DNA of 64,000 nt from the NCBI GenBank assembly GCA_030754235.1, contig JASMAS010000044.1, positions 1 through 64,000 of the forward strand. Reading direction: 5' to 3'. Of the stretch, positions 26,136 through 37,929 are shown piece by piece; within the stretch, counting starts at the first letter, position 1; each line of letters starts with the position of its first letter. The position numbers and the translations under genes are program-made. This stretch comes from Litorilituus sp. (lineage in GTDB: Bacteria > Pseudomonadota > Gammaproteobacteria > Enterobacterales > Alteromonadaceae). The notes beneath the pieces are model-generated. The model ran no database searches. It saw only the letters and a program-made list of their open reading frames with translations, and was not told where the DNA came from.

Positions 26136-27935
26136 CTAGTTATTTTCAGCGGTATTCGCTTGTTGTAATTGCCACATAGTACTATATTTTCCTCGTTTGG
26201 CTAATAATTGTTGATGACTGCCCTGCTCTATAATTTTTCCTTCACCCATGACAATAATATTATCACTATCAATAATGGTAGAAAGTCGATGTGCAATCAC
26301 TAAACTGGTACGATTTTTAGCGACGTCATTTATCGTAGTTAGAATTGCTTGCTCCGATTGGCTATCAAGAGATGACGTGCCCTCATCAAAGACTAATATT
26401 TGTGGATTTTTTAAAATGGTTCGGGCAATCGCAACTCGTTGTTTTTCACCTCCCGATAGTTTTAAACCGCGTTCACCCACCACAGTGTTCACCCCATCAG
26501 GTAAGCTATCAATAAACTTAGTAAGGTGTGCCATTTCAATCGCATGCATCACCTGAACTTTATTAGCACTAGGCTTGCCATACTTTATATTAGCAAATAA
26601 AGTATCATTAAAAAGTACTGTATCTTGGGGAACTACGCCTATATGCGCTCTTAATGAATGCTGGCTGACTTTCGAGATGTTTTGACCATCAATGGTAATA
26701 CTACCTGAATCTACATCATAAAAACGAAATAACAATTTTACTAAGGTAGATTTACCTGAACCACTTTCTCCGACAACAGCAACCTTCTCGCCGCCTTTCA
26801 CAGTAAATGAAATCCCTCTAATAATGGGTCTTTTTTGATTGTAGGCAAAAACGATCTGATTAAAACAAATAGCCGCTTGACCAATTTCAAGGGGGTTTGC
26901 CCCGGTAATATCTTTTACTTTTGTTGATTTATCGAGTAAGCCAAATAAGTTTTCAATATTCGCTAACGATCCTTTTATTTCCCGATACACAAACCCTAAA
27001 AAATTTAATGGCATAAAAAGTTGCATCATAAATGCATTTATCAACACAAAATCACCTAAAGTCATCTTACTTTCGCTAACATTAACTGCCGCAAGTGCTA
27101 ACATACTGGTCATGGCCATAGCAATAATAAGAGCTTGACCGCCATTTAACACAAAAAGTGATAAACGATTTTTTATTTTTGCCTGCTCCCATAAAGCAAG
27201 CTGTGTATCATAGGCCTGCGCCTCATAATTTTCATTAGTGAAGTATTTAACGGTTTCATAGTTGAGTAAACTATCAATAGCGCGGGTATTACTTGAAGAG
27301 TCAGCTTTATTGCTTTCTCTAACAAAGCGGGTTCGCATTTCGGTTGCATAAACCGAATAAGCAATATAAGTAATGATTGAGCCTAACGTAATGAGCGCAA
27401 ACCAAATACCATAGTTGAAGAATAAAATACTGACAACCATCACTATTTCCAACAAGGTAGGCACAATATTAAACACCATAAAACGCATTAGAAAACTAAT
27501 TCCTGAAGTGCCTCGGTCAATATCTCGTGATAAAGCTCCCGTTTGTCGATTTAAATGAAAATCTAAATCAAGTGCATGTAAATGGCAAAATACTTTCAAA
27601 CCAATTCGACGGATAGCGCGTTCAGTAACTCGCCCAAAGAGGGTATCGCGCACTTCTGCAAAAACAACAATAGATAATCGTACTAAACCATAAGCAACGA
27701 CTAACCCCAAAGGCACAATCAGGGGCTTCATATTGTAAGGGGTGCTGGTAGCTAACGTATCAACGATGTCTTTTAGAATAAAGGGGAGATAGACACTGGC
27801 GACTTTAGTGAGAACTAAACACAGCATCGCAAAAGTAATACGCTTTTTAAATTCAAAAAGATAAGGGACAATCAGTTTAAATGCTTGCCAATTAATCCTA
27901 TTTACTTCATGTTCGGGGTAATTTGAACGGCGCAT
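26136..27935 (-). CDS. ATM1-type ABC exporter (fused permease and ATPase)
   Basis: This half-transporter of the ATM1/HMT family exports glutathione-linked or metal-linked substrates. A six-helix membrane domain (about residues 20-310, with LDFHLNRQTGALSRDIDRGTSGISFLMRFMVFNIVPT) precedes the ATPase. ATPase motifs are Walker A GESGSGKST, Q-loop VPQDTVLF, signature LSGGEKQR, Walker B ILVFDEGTSSLD and IAHRLST. The frame is open to 28046, but those extra codons run into the ihfA terminator at 28036-28073. The ATG at 27935 (MRRSNYPEHEVNR) is preferred and gives 599 aa. DUF1415 and LysE genes follow closely and are probably in the same operon. Confidence 0.92.
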   Translation of the reverse strand: MRRSNYPEHEVNRINWQAFKLIVPYLFEFKKRITFAMLCLVLTKVASVYLPFILKDIVDTLATSTPYNMKPLIVPLGLVVAYGLVRLSIVVFAEVRDTLFGRVTERAIRRIGLKVFCHLHALDLDFHLNRQTGALSRDIDRGTSGISFLMRFMVFNIVPTLLEIVMVVSILFFNYGIWFALITLGSIITYIAYSVYATEMRTRFVRESNKADSSSNTRAIDSLLNYETVKYFTNENYEAQAYDTQLALWEQAKIKNRLSLFVLNGGQALIIAMAMTSMLALAAVNVSESKMTLGDFVLINAFMMQLFMPLNFLGFVYREIKGSLANIENLFGLLDKSTKVKDITGANPLEIGQAAICFNQIVFAYNQKRPIIRGISFTVKGGEKVAVVGESGSGKSTLVKLLFRFYDVDSGSITIDGQNISKVSQHSLRAHIGVVPQDTVLFNDTLFANIKYGKPSANKVQVMHAIEMAHLTKFIDSLPDGVNTVVGERGLKLSGGEKQRVAIARTILKNPQILVFDEGTSSLDSQSEQAILTTINDVAKNRTSLVIAHRLSTIIDSDNIIVMGEGKIIEQGSHQQLLAKRGKYSTMWQLQQANTAENN

Positions 27936-28035
27936 AATGTTAAAATCTATATTTTTGAGGATAGAAAGGTTTAACAGCCACCATAACAAGGGGCTACCCG
28001 AAAGCCTTAGTGAGAATTGATGTGAAGAGTTAAGT

Positions 28036-28073
28036 AAAAAAACCACATTAGCTTAAGCCAAATGTGGTTTTTT
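28036..28073 (-). terminator. Intrinsic terminator after ihfA
   Basis: CCACATT (28043-28049) pairs with AATGTGG (28061-28067). It is flanked by seven A on one side and six T on the other, so it works leftward for ihfA and could work in both directions. The loop contains the small palindrome GCTTAAGC. Confidence 0.88.
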
Positions 28074-28098
28074 CTGCCAAACAAATAACCGAAAATGA

Positions 28099-28392
28099 CT
28101 AGTCGCTATTTCCGTCTTCAACACGACTTTTTAGTTTTTGCCCCGGTCTAAAAGTAACCACTTTACGGGCTGATATGGGAATATCTTCGCCTGTTTTTGG
28201 GTTACGCCCTGGGCGTTCGCTCTTTTGACGCAAATCGAAATTACCAAAACCAGAAAGTTTAACTTGCTCTCCGCTTTCTAATGTTTCGCGAATCTCTTCA
28301 AAAAAGATTTCAACCATATCTTTTGCGTCGCGCTTGCTCAGCCCAACGTTTTCAAATAAATGTTCTGCTACTTCTGCTTTGGTAAGCGCCAT
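28099..28392 (-). CDS. ihfA: Integration host factor, alpha subunit
   Basis: IhfA pairs with IhfB to bend DNA sharply at specific sites in replication, transcription and recombination. The 97-aa protein starts [24 protein letters not shown]. It has the HU/IHF signature [48 protein letters not shown], with the intercalating proline in RPGRNPKTG. It lies 3 bases after pheT, the pheST-ihfA order found widely in gammaproteobacteria. Confidence 0.97.
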   Translation of the reverse strand: MALTKAEVAEHLFENVGLSKRDAKDMVEIFFEEIRETLESGEQVKLSGFGNFDLRQKSERPGRNPKTGEDIPISARKVVTFRPGQKLKSRVEDGNSD

Positions 28393-28395
28393 TGC

Positions 28396-30819
28396 TTAGT
28401 CCCTCAGTGTTGCATTTAACTCAGTTTTTAAGGTTTCAACAACTCGATCAATAACATCTGTGATGTCTTTTTCTTCAAGTGTTTTTTCTATATCCTGTAA
28501 TACAAGGGCAATTGCAAGACTCTTATATCCATCTTCAATACCTTGACCTTGATATACATCAAACAAGTTTAGATCAATTAAATAATTTCCGCCAACCTTT
28601 TCAATAAGTTGTAACACTTTTTTTGCATCTACGTCGTCTTTAACGACCACAGCCAAGTCACGACGATTTGCAGGAAAGCGAGACACGGCGCAGGCTACAG
28701 GCAGCTTTTGCACCAACACTTGAGATAATAAAAGTTCAAAAACTAAAGTTCTCCCATTTAATCCTAATTTTCTTGATAATTCAGGATGTAAGGCACCAAT
28801 ATAGCCAACCAACTGATCATTGATAGTGATTTTCGCGGTTTGACCCGGATGTAAGGAGGCTACTTCAGCTTTTGAAAATTCATAACTATGGGCATTGCAA
28901 GTTAATGCTAATAGCGCTTCAACATCCCCTTTAATGTCATAAAAGTCGGTTGCCAATTTTTCTGTATCCCAATGTTCATCAACACGGTTACCACTAATAA
29001 CACCAGCAATCATATTTTGTTGACGAACGCCATTTTCTGCACTTTCATCTGGGACAAAGCGTAAACCGGTTTCAAATAAACGTACACGGCCTTGCTGACG
29101 GTTTTGATTATAAGCAACAGACTGTAATAACCCTGTCCACAAACTTAAACGCATCACTGACATTTCTGATGAAATAGGATGTGGCAATGTCATCACAGCT
29201 TCTTCTGGATGAAGTAAACTTTGAACCTTAGGATCGACAAAGCTGTAGGTGATCGCTTCTTGATAATCACGATTTACAAGGGTTTGTTTTAATTTAGCTA
29301 AACTAATATTCCCTTCTTTTTGCTCGACCATTTTTAATGTTGCTTGTGGAGAAACATTTGGAATATTGTTATAACCAAATATACGAGCAACCTCTTCAAT
29401 TAAATCCACTTCGATTTTAATATCGAAACGATAGGCCGGCACGATAACTTGCCATGTTTTAGCAGTGCCTTCACCATTGTCATTAACATCAAAACCAAGG
29501 CGAGTTAATATTTCAGTGACTTTTTCATCACCAATATGATGACCAATACGGCTGTCTAATTTTTCACGGCGTAAAATAACATTGTTAGCTTGAGGGATAT
29601 TATCGTCAGACTTAGCTTCAATAATAGGGCCTGCTTGACCACCGACAATATCGAGTAATAATTTGGTAGCACGTTCCATAGCCTGATGTTGCAACGTTGG
29701 ATCAATTCCTCGTTCATAACGATGAGAAGCATCAGTATGCAGGCCATATTGACGCGCTTTACCTAAAATAGCCAGTGGTGCAAAAAAAGCACTTTCTAAA
29801 AAGATATCTGTTGACTCATTAGTTACCCCTGAATCAAGCCCGCCAAAAATACCTGCTATTGCTAAGGCTTTGCCTTGTCCATTTTCAGGTGCATCAGCAA
29901 TCACTAGAGTCTTATCTTTTAGCGTTACTTTATTTTCATCTAATAAGGTTAATTTTTCATCAGCATACGCAAAACGTACTTTAATACCGCCATCAATTTT
30001 TGCTAAATCAAAAGCATGCATTGGGTGGCCAAGTTCAAGTAAAACATAGTTTGTCACATCAACCACTGGGTCTATGGCACGTGTGCCACAACGACGTAGC
30101 TTTTCAACCATCCATAAAGGTGTCTGCGCATTAAGGTTAATTCCTTTAATCACTCGCCCTAAATAACGAGGACATGCTTGCCCTGCTTCAATAGTAATTT
30201 CACGAGTATCATCAATCGTAGGGGTCACTTTACTAATAGCAGTTTCATTAACAGATTGAGAATTTAATACGCCCACTTCACGTGCTAAACCTTTAATGCC
30301 AAGACAATCACCACGATTAGCGGTTAAATCAACATCGATAGTGACATCATTTAAATCTAAGTAATCACGTAAACAAGTGCCAACAGGTGCATTTTCAGCC
30401 AACTCCATAATGCCGTCGGAGCTGTCACTTAGACCAATTTCAGATTCACTACACAACATGCCAAAAGATGGTACACCGCGTAGTTTGGCTTTTTTAATTT
30501 TAAAGTTACCCGGTAGCACAGCGCCAACAGTTGCAACAGCGACTTTTAAGCCTTGGCGACAGTTTTTTGCCCCACAAACTATATCAACTAACTCGCCGTC
30601 ACCGAAATCACCTAGACTTATTTTGGTAACCTGTAATTTGTCTGCATCTGGGTGTGGACCACACTCAACAACTTCACCAACTATGACACCCGTAAATTCG
30701 CCTGCAACAGGCTCTACGCCATCGACTTCAAGACCAGCCATGGTAATTTGATGAGCTAACTCATCAGTTGAAAGTGCAGGATTTACCCACTCACGTAACC
30801 AAGATTCACTAAATTTCAT
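28396..30819 (-). CDS. pheT: Phenylalanine-tRNA ligase, beta subunit
   Basis: PheT and PheS form the heterotetramer that charges tRNA-Phe. The 807-aa subunit has the OB-fold tRNA-binding domain ([27 protein letters not shown], about residues 43-70) and the B3/B4 domain with [25 protein letters not shown]. The B5 domain follows (RRISRIG-like region [23 protein letters not shown]). A catalytic-like fold ([17 protein letters not shown]) and the C-terminal anticodon-binding FDX-ACB domain ([20 protein letters not shown]) complete it. It starts 10 bases after pheS. E. coli PheT is 795 aa. Confidence 0.97.
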   Translation of the reverse strand: MKFSESWLREWVNPALSTDELAHQITMAGLEVDGVEPVAGEFTGVIVGEVVECGPHPDADKLQVTKISLGDFGDGELVDIVCGAKNCRQGLKVAVATVGAVLPGNFKIKKAKLRGVPSFGMLCSESEIGLSDSSDGIMELAENAPVGTCLRDYLDLNDVTIDVDLTANRGDCLGIKGLAREVGVLNSQSVNETAISKVTPTIDDTREITIEAGQACPRYLGRVIKGINLNAQTPLWMVEKLRRCGTRAIDPVVDVTNYVLLELGHPMHAFDLAKIDGGIKVRFAYADEKLTLLDENKVTLKDKTLVIADAPENGQGKALAIAGIFGGLDSGVTNESTDIFLESAFFAPLAILGKARQYGLHTDASHRYERGIDPTLQHQAMERATKLLLDIVGGQAGPIIEAKSDDNIPQANNVILRREKLDSRIGHHIGDEKVTEILTRLGFDVNDNGEGTAKTWQVIVPAYRFDIKIEVDLIEEVARIFGYNNIPNVSPQATLKMVEQKEGNISLAKLKQTLVNRDYQEAITYSFVDPKVQSLLHPEEAVMTLPHPISSEMSVMRLSLWTGLLQSVAYNQNRQQGRVRLFETGLRFVPDESAENGVRQQNMIAGVISGNRVDEHWDTEKLATDFYDIKGDVEALLALTCNAHSYEFSKAEVASLHPGQTAKITINDQLVGYIGALHPELSRKLGLNGRTLVFELLLSQVLVQKLPVACAVSRFPANRRDLAVVVKDDVDAKKVLQLIEKVGGNYLIDLNLFDVYQGQGIEDGYKSLAIALVLQDIEKTLEEKDITDVIDRVVETLKTELNATLRD

Positions 30820-30829
30820 TTGGGGTTTC

Positions 30830-32276
<1,447 letters not shown>

Positions 32277-35200
32277 TTATTGCAATAGTGCCAGTAACGC
32301 CTCAACGGGGTGCCGTGCTTTTAATTCGGTTAAGCGTTTGACCTGAGAGCGACAAGAGAAACCGGTCGCTAAAACTTGCTCTGGTGCTAACGAGGAAAGT
32401 TGAGGTTGCCAACTTAAATCAAAGAGGCTTTTGGAGTTATCAAGGTTTGATTTTTCATGACCGTAAGTACCTGCCATACCACAACAGCCAACATTAACTT
32501 TATCAAGTGTTAAACCAAAGTGTTTAAAAATACTCTGCCACTCATTCTCACTATTAGCTAGCGCTGTTTTTTCTGTGCAATGGGCAAATAACTTAAAAGC
32601 TTTACTTTCGATAGCCAGTGTAGATTTAAATTGGTTATCGGTATTGATGAACGACAGTAACCATTCATGAGCTAACAATACGTTAAAACGCCCTCGCTTA
32701 TCGCCTAATATTTTTTCATATTCATCACGATAGCAAAGCACCATTGAGGCATCCATCCCCAACATTGGTATGTTAAGCTGCGCTAACTCATTTAAAAAGT
32801 CACTGGCAGATTTTGCTGTGCTAGCAAAACGCGATAAGAAGCCTTTTACATGCTGTGCCTTACCGTTAGGTTTAAAAGGCAGCAAAATAGGCTCCATCCC
32901 CAACACTTTGATCAATGCCATCATACTATGCACGGTTTGAGCATCGTAAAATGAAGTAAAAGGATCTTGTACAATCAACACATAACCTTGACATTGCTCT
33001 GCAGTTAAACCTTTAAGCTTAGCTAAATCAAAGCCTGAAAAACCTGATTTTTTAACTTGCGATTGTAATGTTGGTACACTTAATAAAGGTGTATTTACAT
33101 AGCCAATAACTTTTTCAGAAAACTTATCATAAGCTTTTAAACTTAAAATACTATTAACAAGTTTTGGTGCTTTTGCCAATAATGGCGCAAGAGTTTCTAC
33201 GTTGGCTACTAAATGATCTTTCAATGGTCTTGGATAGCGTGAATGATACAAATTGATAAATCGACTGCGAAAGTCTGGCACATCAACTTTTATTGGACAT
33301 TGACTGGCACAAGCTTTACACGCTAGACAACCTTGCATTGCCTCCATGACTTCATGAGAGAAGTCGCCCCGATGTTCTCCTCGACTAATTTTAAATTTTT
33401 CTATCACATTGGTGAGTAACTTTTTCACCGACCAATCATTAATCTCTTGCTCTAACGCTAAAACATCAACCCCTTGATTCTCCAATAATCTCAGCCATTC
33501 ACGCATCAAGCCAGCACGCCCTTTAGGCGAATGTCGACGATCGCCAGTAACTTTGCTTGAGGGACACATAGGGCTATTGACATCGTAGTTAAAACACAAG
33601 CCATTACCATTGCAGTCCATAGCCGCAGTAAAAGAAGATTTAACCTCGACAGGAATTTGCCTGTCAAAATAACCGCGCTTAACATCATCAACACTGACCA
33701 AAGACTCGTTTGATTCAATGGGCGTACAAATTTTACCTGGATTCATTTTATTAAGGGGATCAAAAGCAGATTTTATTTTTCTAAGCTCAGTAAATAACTG
33801 CTCACCAAAGAATTCAGGTCCATATTCACTACGATATCCTTTACCATGCTCTCCCCACATTAATCCGCCATACTTAGCGGTGAGTTTAACCACTTCATCA
33901 GAAAGTATTCTAAGTAACTTCTCTTGTTCTGGATCACACATATCTAATGCAGGGCGAACATGTAGAACACCGGCATCAACATGACCAAACATGCCGTAAT
34001 GCAAATTGTAGCTATCAAGTAACATTCTAAACTCAGCAATAAAATCCGCTAAATTTTCCGGCGGTACAGCAGTATCTTCAGCAAAAGCTAAGGGTTTTTG
34101 GCTTCCTTTAGTATTACCCAACAAACCCACTGCTTTTTTTCTCATCGCATAAATTTTATTGATGCTAGATAAATCTGAAGTAACCTGAAAACCAATCACT
34201 CCTTTATCATCATGGTTGATGGTTTCTTCTAGATTTTCCGTTAATAGGGCCACTTGCTCAGCAAGTGCTTCAATGCTACTCCCATTAAATTCAACAATAT
34301 TGATACCGTCCATGCTTTGTCCATCAACATCGGTGATAAGGTCATTGACGCTATGCCAAATAATATCCTTTTTCGCGAGGTTTAACACTTTGCTATCAAT
34401 GGTTTCAACGGATGTCGCCTTGGCATTAACTAAAAATGGCGAATGACGTAAAGCCGAATCAAAGCTGTCATATTTAATATTTATTAACGTTTTCGCTGGA
34501 CTGATGGGGGTAATATTTAGTTTTGCCTGACAAACAAAAGCCAATGATCCTTCTGACCCCGTAATTAAGCGACTTAAGTCAACTGTATCCCCTTGATTTT
34601 GTAATGTATTTTCTAAATCATATCCCGTTAAAAATCGATTTAAGCGTGGAAATTTTTCTAAAATTAGGGCACGATGACCAAGGCAAGAAGCAAGCACCTG
34701 TTTGGTGATTTTACCGTGAGTACTGTCTTGGTTTGCCAACGCCTGCGCTTGCTCTATAGTCATTGGCTCTGTATTTAAAATATCACCATTAGCCAGCACC
34801 GAACTTAAGCCTAAAACATGATTTGAGGTTTTACCATAAATCAAAGAGCCTTGCCCTGAGGCATCCGTATTGATCATGCCGCCAATAGTGGCGCGATTGG
34901 AGGTTGATAAATCTGGCGCAAAGAAAAAGCCATAAGGACGTAAAAAGTCATTGAGTTGATCCTTAACGACACCCGATTCAACTTTTACCCACTTTTCTTC
35001 AACATTAATTTCTAAAACCCTATTCATGTACTTAGATAAGTCAACCACAATGCCCGGTGTTAAACTTTGGCCATTGGTGCCTGTTCCACCACCTCGTGCA
35101 CTAAACTTAATTTGACTAAATTTTGCTAAACTGGCTGTTTTGGTTAAGAGGATAATATCTTGCTGACTTCTCGGGTTAACAACTAACTGAGGTAATTGCT

Positions 35201-35345
35201 GATAAACACTGTTATCGGTTGCTACCGCCAATCGTGCACTGTATTTGGCACTTATGTCACCCGTAAAATTTAAAGACTGTAACCTTTGAACAAAATCATC
35301 ATATAAAGCAGGCAAGTGGTTTTTAGCGTTGATGTCAGGAAGCAT
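32277..35345 (-). CDS. YdiJ-type FAD / Fe-S dehydrogenase (D-2-hydroxyacid oxidising)
   Basis: This 1022-aa fusion resembles E. coli YdiJ (1018 aa). The N-terminal FAD_binding_4 domain has KFSARGGGTGTNGQSLTPGIVVDLSKYMNRVLEI (about residues 80-115) and TIGGMINTDASGQGS. The FAD-oxidase C domain has YGMFGHVDAGVLHVRPALDM and GLMWGEHGKGYRSEYGPEFFG. Fe-S segments follow: CNGNGLCFNYDVNSPMCPSS and CLACKACASQCPIKVDVPD. The end is CCG-like (NVGCCGMAGTYGHE). YdiJ relatives oxidise D-2-hydroxyglutarate or D-lactate and pass electrons to the respiratory chain; the substrate here is inferred. ATG 35345 is preferred to a TTG at 35357. Confidence 0.88.
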   Translation of the reverse strand: MLPDINAKNHLPALYDDFVQRLQSLNFTGDISAKYSARLAVATDNSVYQQLPQLVVNPRSQQDIILLTKTASLAKFSQIKFSARGGGTGTNGQSLTPGIVVDLSKYMNRVLEINVEEKWVKVESGVVKDQLNDFLRPYGFFFAPDLSTSNRATIGGMINTDASGQGSLIYGKTSNHVLGLSSVLANGDILNTEPMTIEQAQALANQDSTHGKITKQVLASCLGHRALILEKFPRLNRFLTGYDLENTLQNQGDTVDLSRLITGSEGSLAFVCQAKLNITPISPAKTLINIKYDSFDSALRHSPFLVNAKATSVETIDSKVLNLAKKDIIWHSVNDLITDVDGQSMDGINIVEFNGSSIEALAEQVALLTENLEETINHDDKGVIGFQVTSDLSSINKIYAMRKKAVGLLGNTKGSQKPLAFAEDTAVPPENLADFIAEFRMLLDSYNLHYGMFGHVDAGVLHVRPALDMCDPEQEKLLRILSDEVVKLTAKYGGLMWGEHGKGYRSEYGPEFFGEQLFTELRKIKSAFDPLNKMNPGKICTPIESNESLVSVDDVKRGYFDRQIPVEVKSSFTAAMDCNGNGLCFNYDVNSPMCPSSKVTGDRRHSPKGRAGLMREWLRLLENQGVDVLALEQEINDWSVKKLLTNVIEKFKISRGEHRGDFSHEVMEAMQGCLACKACASQCPIKVDVPDFRSRFINLYHSRYPRPLKDHLVANVETLAPLLAKAPKLVNSILSLKAYDKFSEKVIGYVNTPLLSVPTLQSQVKKSGFSGFDLAKLKGLTAEQCQGYVLIVQDPFTSFYDAQTVHSMMALIKVLGMEPILLPFKPNGKAQHVKGFLSRFASTAKSASDFLNELAQLNIPMLGMDASMVLCYRDEYEKILGDKRGRFNVLLAHEWLLSFINTDNQFKSTLAIESKAFKLFAHCTEKTALANSENEWQSIFKHFGLTLDKVNVGCCGMAGTYGHEKSNLDNSKSLFDLSWQPQLSSLAPEQVLATGFSCRSQVKRLTELKARHPVEALLALLQ

Positions 35346-35523
35346 AAACAATAGCAAGTAGTTAATGAATAAAATAATGCTGTAATCATATCATGGCAAT
35401 TTAATTATTTTGAGCCTACAAGCCATAAAAAAACTTTATTTTTAAATCAAATTAAATACAATATTTTTAAAAAGTAATAAGCCCATTTAGCTAATGGGCT
35501 AGCTTGACATCATAAGCATATGA

Positions 35524-36735
35524 TCACTGTGGATATAATAAATAAGGCGTTCTTATCTTTTGAAATTGAATTAAACCTTGTTGCCAACTTTGCTTGATCA
35601 TTTTAACCGATTTGCCCGCAATTATCGCTTTACGTAACTTATCTGTACCACTTAATTTATCCATAAAACGGGCACGTGTAAAAAAGTTAAGGTTATTTTC
35701 TTTAAATTTATTATGCCATTTAATAATAAATTTAAGATCTAAGCCGCGAATTTTACTGTTACGTAAGTCTTGACCTAATAATGCTGCATTCATTAACTTG
35801 GGTGAAGTCGCAGCTCCTTTAATAGCAACAGGCATAAAAGCGAAATTCCCTAACGAGACTTTATCATGACCGATCACCTGAAAAGGAAAGGCTGTGCCTC
35901 GGCCAATACTGACGGGGGTTGCTTCAAAAAAACCGAGTGAAGGATATAAATTTACTGCAATATCATTAGGTAAATTAGGGCTTGGTTTCACGGGTAACGA
36001 ATAGCGCATACTGCGTTGATAGTTTTGGATACTGACAACGCTAAGCTTTAGCTCCTGTTGAGTATTTAACCACTTTTCCCCTTTAAACATTAGAGCCAAT
36101 TCGCCGACTGTCATACCATGGAGTAGTGGTATTGAATGCATACCCACAAAGGAGGTAAAACCTTTTTCTAAAATAGGACCATCAACAAAAGCACCGTTGG
36201 GGTTTGGTCTGTCTAAGACAATAAATTTTTTCCCTGCATCGGCCGCAGCTTCCATCATAAAATGCATAGAACTGATGTAAGTATAAAATCTCACACCAAC
36301 ATCTTGAATATCAAAAATGATCACATCAAGGTTAGCAAGTACCTCCGCAGATGGTTTTCGTTGGTTACCATAAATAGAGATTAATGAAACTCCCGTTTTA
36401 CTATCTATACTTGAAGAGAACTTTTCTCCAGCATCATAGTTACCGCGAAAACCATGTTCAGGTGCGAAAATAGTTTGTACATTAACCCCTTTTTCAATCA
36501 GCATATCAACTAAATGTTGATCACCAACCATCGACGTTTGATTAACAACCAAGCCCACTTTTTTATCGGCTAGCATAGGTAAGTATTTTGCTGTTTGCTG
36601 CGCACCAGTAATAATAGTTTTATCATTTACTAGCGTCATTTGAGTTGCTTGAACGGATAAACAAGCAACTAGCGTAAAAGCAAAAATAATGCCTTTACTA
36701 ATGTAATTATTCACAATATTTACCCATATCAACAT
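35524..36735 (-). CDS. namZ: Exo-beta-N-acetylmuramidase NamZ-like (DUF1343)
   Basis: This 403-aa protein has a signal peptide (GIIFAFTLVACLSVQATQ, cleavage around residue 30) and a full DUF1343 domain. Conserved blocks are KKVGLVVNQTSMVGDQHLVDML, FAPEHGFRGNYDAGEKFSSSIDSKTGVSLISIYG, DVIIFDIQDVGVRFYTYISSMHFMMEAAA, VLDRPNPNGAFVDGPILE and PVKPSPNLPNDIAVNLYPSLGFFEATPVSIGRGTAFPFQVIG. NamZ of Bacillus subtilis (YbbC) releases terminal MurNAc from glycan chains. Placement directly after murQ, which uses MurNAc-6-phosphate, supports the same role in the periplasm. The product assignment combines family and context. Confidence 0.85.
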   Translation of the reverse strand: MLIWVNIVNNYISKGIIFAFTLVACLSVQATQMTLVNDKTIITGAQQTAKYLPMLADKKVGLVVNQTSMVGDQHLVDMLIEKGVNVQTIFAPEHGFRGNYDAGEKFSSSIDSKTGVSLISIYGNQRKPSAEVLANLDVIIFDIQDVGVRFYTYISSMHFMMEAAADAGKKFIVLDRPNPNGAFVDGPILEKGFTSFVGMHSIPLLHGMTVGELALMFKGEKWLNTQQELKLSVVSIQNYQRSMRYSLPVKPSPNLPNDIAVNLYPSLGFFEATPVSIGRGTAFPFQVIGHDKVSLGNFAFMPVAIKGAATSPKLMNAALLGQDLRNSKIRGLDLKFIIKWHNKFKENNLNFFTRARFMDKLSGTDKLRKAIIAGKSVKMIKQSWQQGLIQFQKIRTPYLLYPQ

Positions 36736-36771
36736 ACAGAATCTTCACAGTTAACTGTTCTTATCGACAGG

Positions 36772-37713
36772 TTATGTCGTTGTTTGTTCAACGGCACTTC
36801 TTAAAAAGCCATTGTTTTTATCAAGTACCGCCTGTGCCTTATCAACACTCAAACCCGATAACACCATCAAGATGGCAAGTTTGGCCTTATTATTTGCCAT
36901 AGCTAACGCTTGTTTTGCTACAAGATAATCACACTCTGTCGCTTGCATAACAATATTAGTAGCTCGGGCATACAGTTTTGCATTGCTCGCATTGACATCA
37001 ACCATTAAATTACGATAACTTTTGCCTGAGCGGATCATACTGCCAGTGCTTAACATATTAAGAATAAGCTTTTGTGCTGTGCCAGACTTCATCCGTGTTG
37101 AACCGGTTAACACTTCAGCACCAACCAGCGCACAAATATTAATATCATTAGCTTGCTCAAATGCTTGATTAACACTACAACTGACACCTATCACTCTTGT
37201 TCCTATTTGTTTGCCATAGTTCATTGCGGAAATTACATATGGAGTACGCCCACTAGCGGCTATGCCAACTAGTACATCATTTTTTGATAAGTTAATCGCT
37301 TTTAAATCTTCAACAGCTTGCGCTTGATTATCTTCTGCCCCTTCCACAGCTTTGTATATAGCCCTGTCTCCACCGGCGATAACCCCCATCACTTGCTGAT
37401 CAGAAACACCAAAAGTTGGCGGGCACTCAACAGCATCTAAAACACCTAAACGACCACTAGTGCCGGCACCGATATAAATTAAACGGCCGTGATTTGCAAA
37501 AGCGGCAACTATTTCTTCTACCCCTTGAGCTATTTGAGGAATACTTTTTTTTACTATTTGTGCAACCTTATGATCTTCATCATTTATTTTTTTCAAAACA
37601 CCTTGAGCATCAAGTAAATCAATCTCTAAGGTATTTGGATTTTGCTCTTCAGTGGCAATCGCCTTTAACTGATCAATCAGTTGTGGTTGCTTTTCTTTTG
37701 GCGGTGTATTCAT
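36772..37713 (-). CDS. murQ: N-acetylmuramic acid 6-phosphate etherase
   Basis: MurQ cleaves the lactyl ether of MurNAc-6-phosphate to give GlcNAc-6-phosphate and D-lactate, the recycling route for wall sugars. The 313-aa protein has the SIS fold with GRLIYIGAGTSGRLGVLDAVECPPTFG (about residues 72-98), GGDRAIYKAVEGAEDNQAQAVEDLK, VGIAASGRTPYVISAMNYGK and the catalytic-site ALVGAEVLTGSTRMKSGTAQKLILNMLSTG. Length is slightly above E. coli MurQ (298 aa). The NamZ-like gene follows 36 bases downstream; no murP PTS or murK kinase adjoins it. Confidence 0.96.
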   Translation of the reverse strand: MNTPPKEKQPQLIDQLKAIATEEQNPNTLEIDLLDAQGVLKKINDEDHKVAQIVKKSIPQIAQGVEEIVAAFANHGRLIYIGAGTSGRLGVLDAVECPPTFGVSDQQVMGVIAGGDRAIYKAVEGAEDNQAQAVEDLKAINLSKNDVLVGIAASGRTPYVISAMNYGKQIGTRVIGVSCSVNQAFEQANDINICALVGAEVLTGSTRMKSGTAQKLILNMLSTGSMIRSGKSYRNLMVDVNASNAKLYARATNIVMQATECDYLVAKQALAMANNKAKLAILMVLSGLSVDKAQAVLDKNNGFLRSAVEQTTT

Positions 37714-37929
37714 AACTAACCTTAATTTCTTAACTGACTGTTACACATGCAATTTTAAAAGGATAACAGTTAATATCGTTAAAAAATATTATTATATTAC
37801 AAAGTAAAAATAACAAAGAGCTTCACTTTTTGATAAAAAATTAATACATTGCCAACAAATACCAAACGGATGCATGATATACTGCCCCTATCCAAGCAGA
37901 TAATATCTTATCGAAACAAAAAGTTATCC

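Noticed and set aside
27936-28046. Longer N-terminus of the ATM1-type exporter
   Set aside because: The extension enters the ihfA terminator hairpin at 28036-28073 and lacks a ribosome site.
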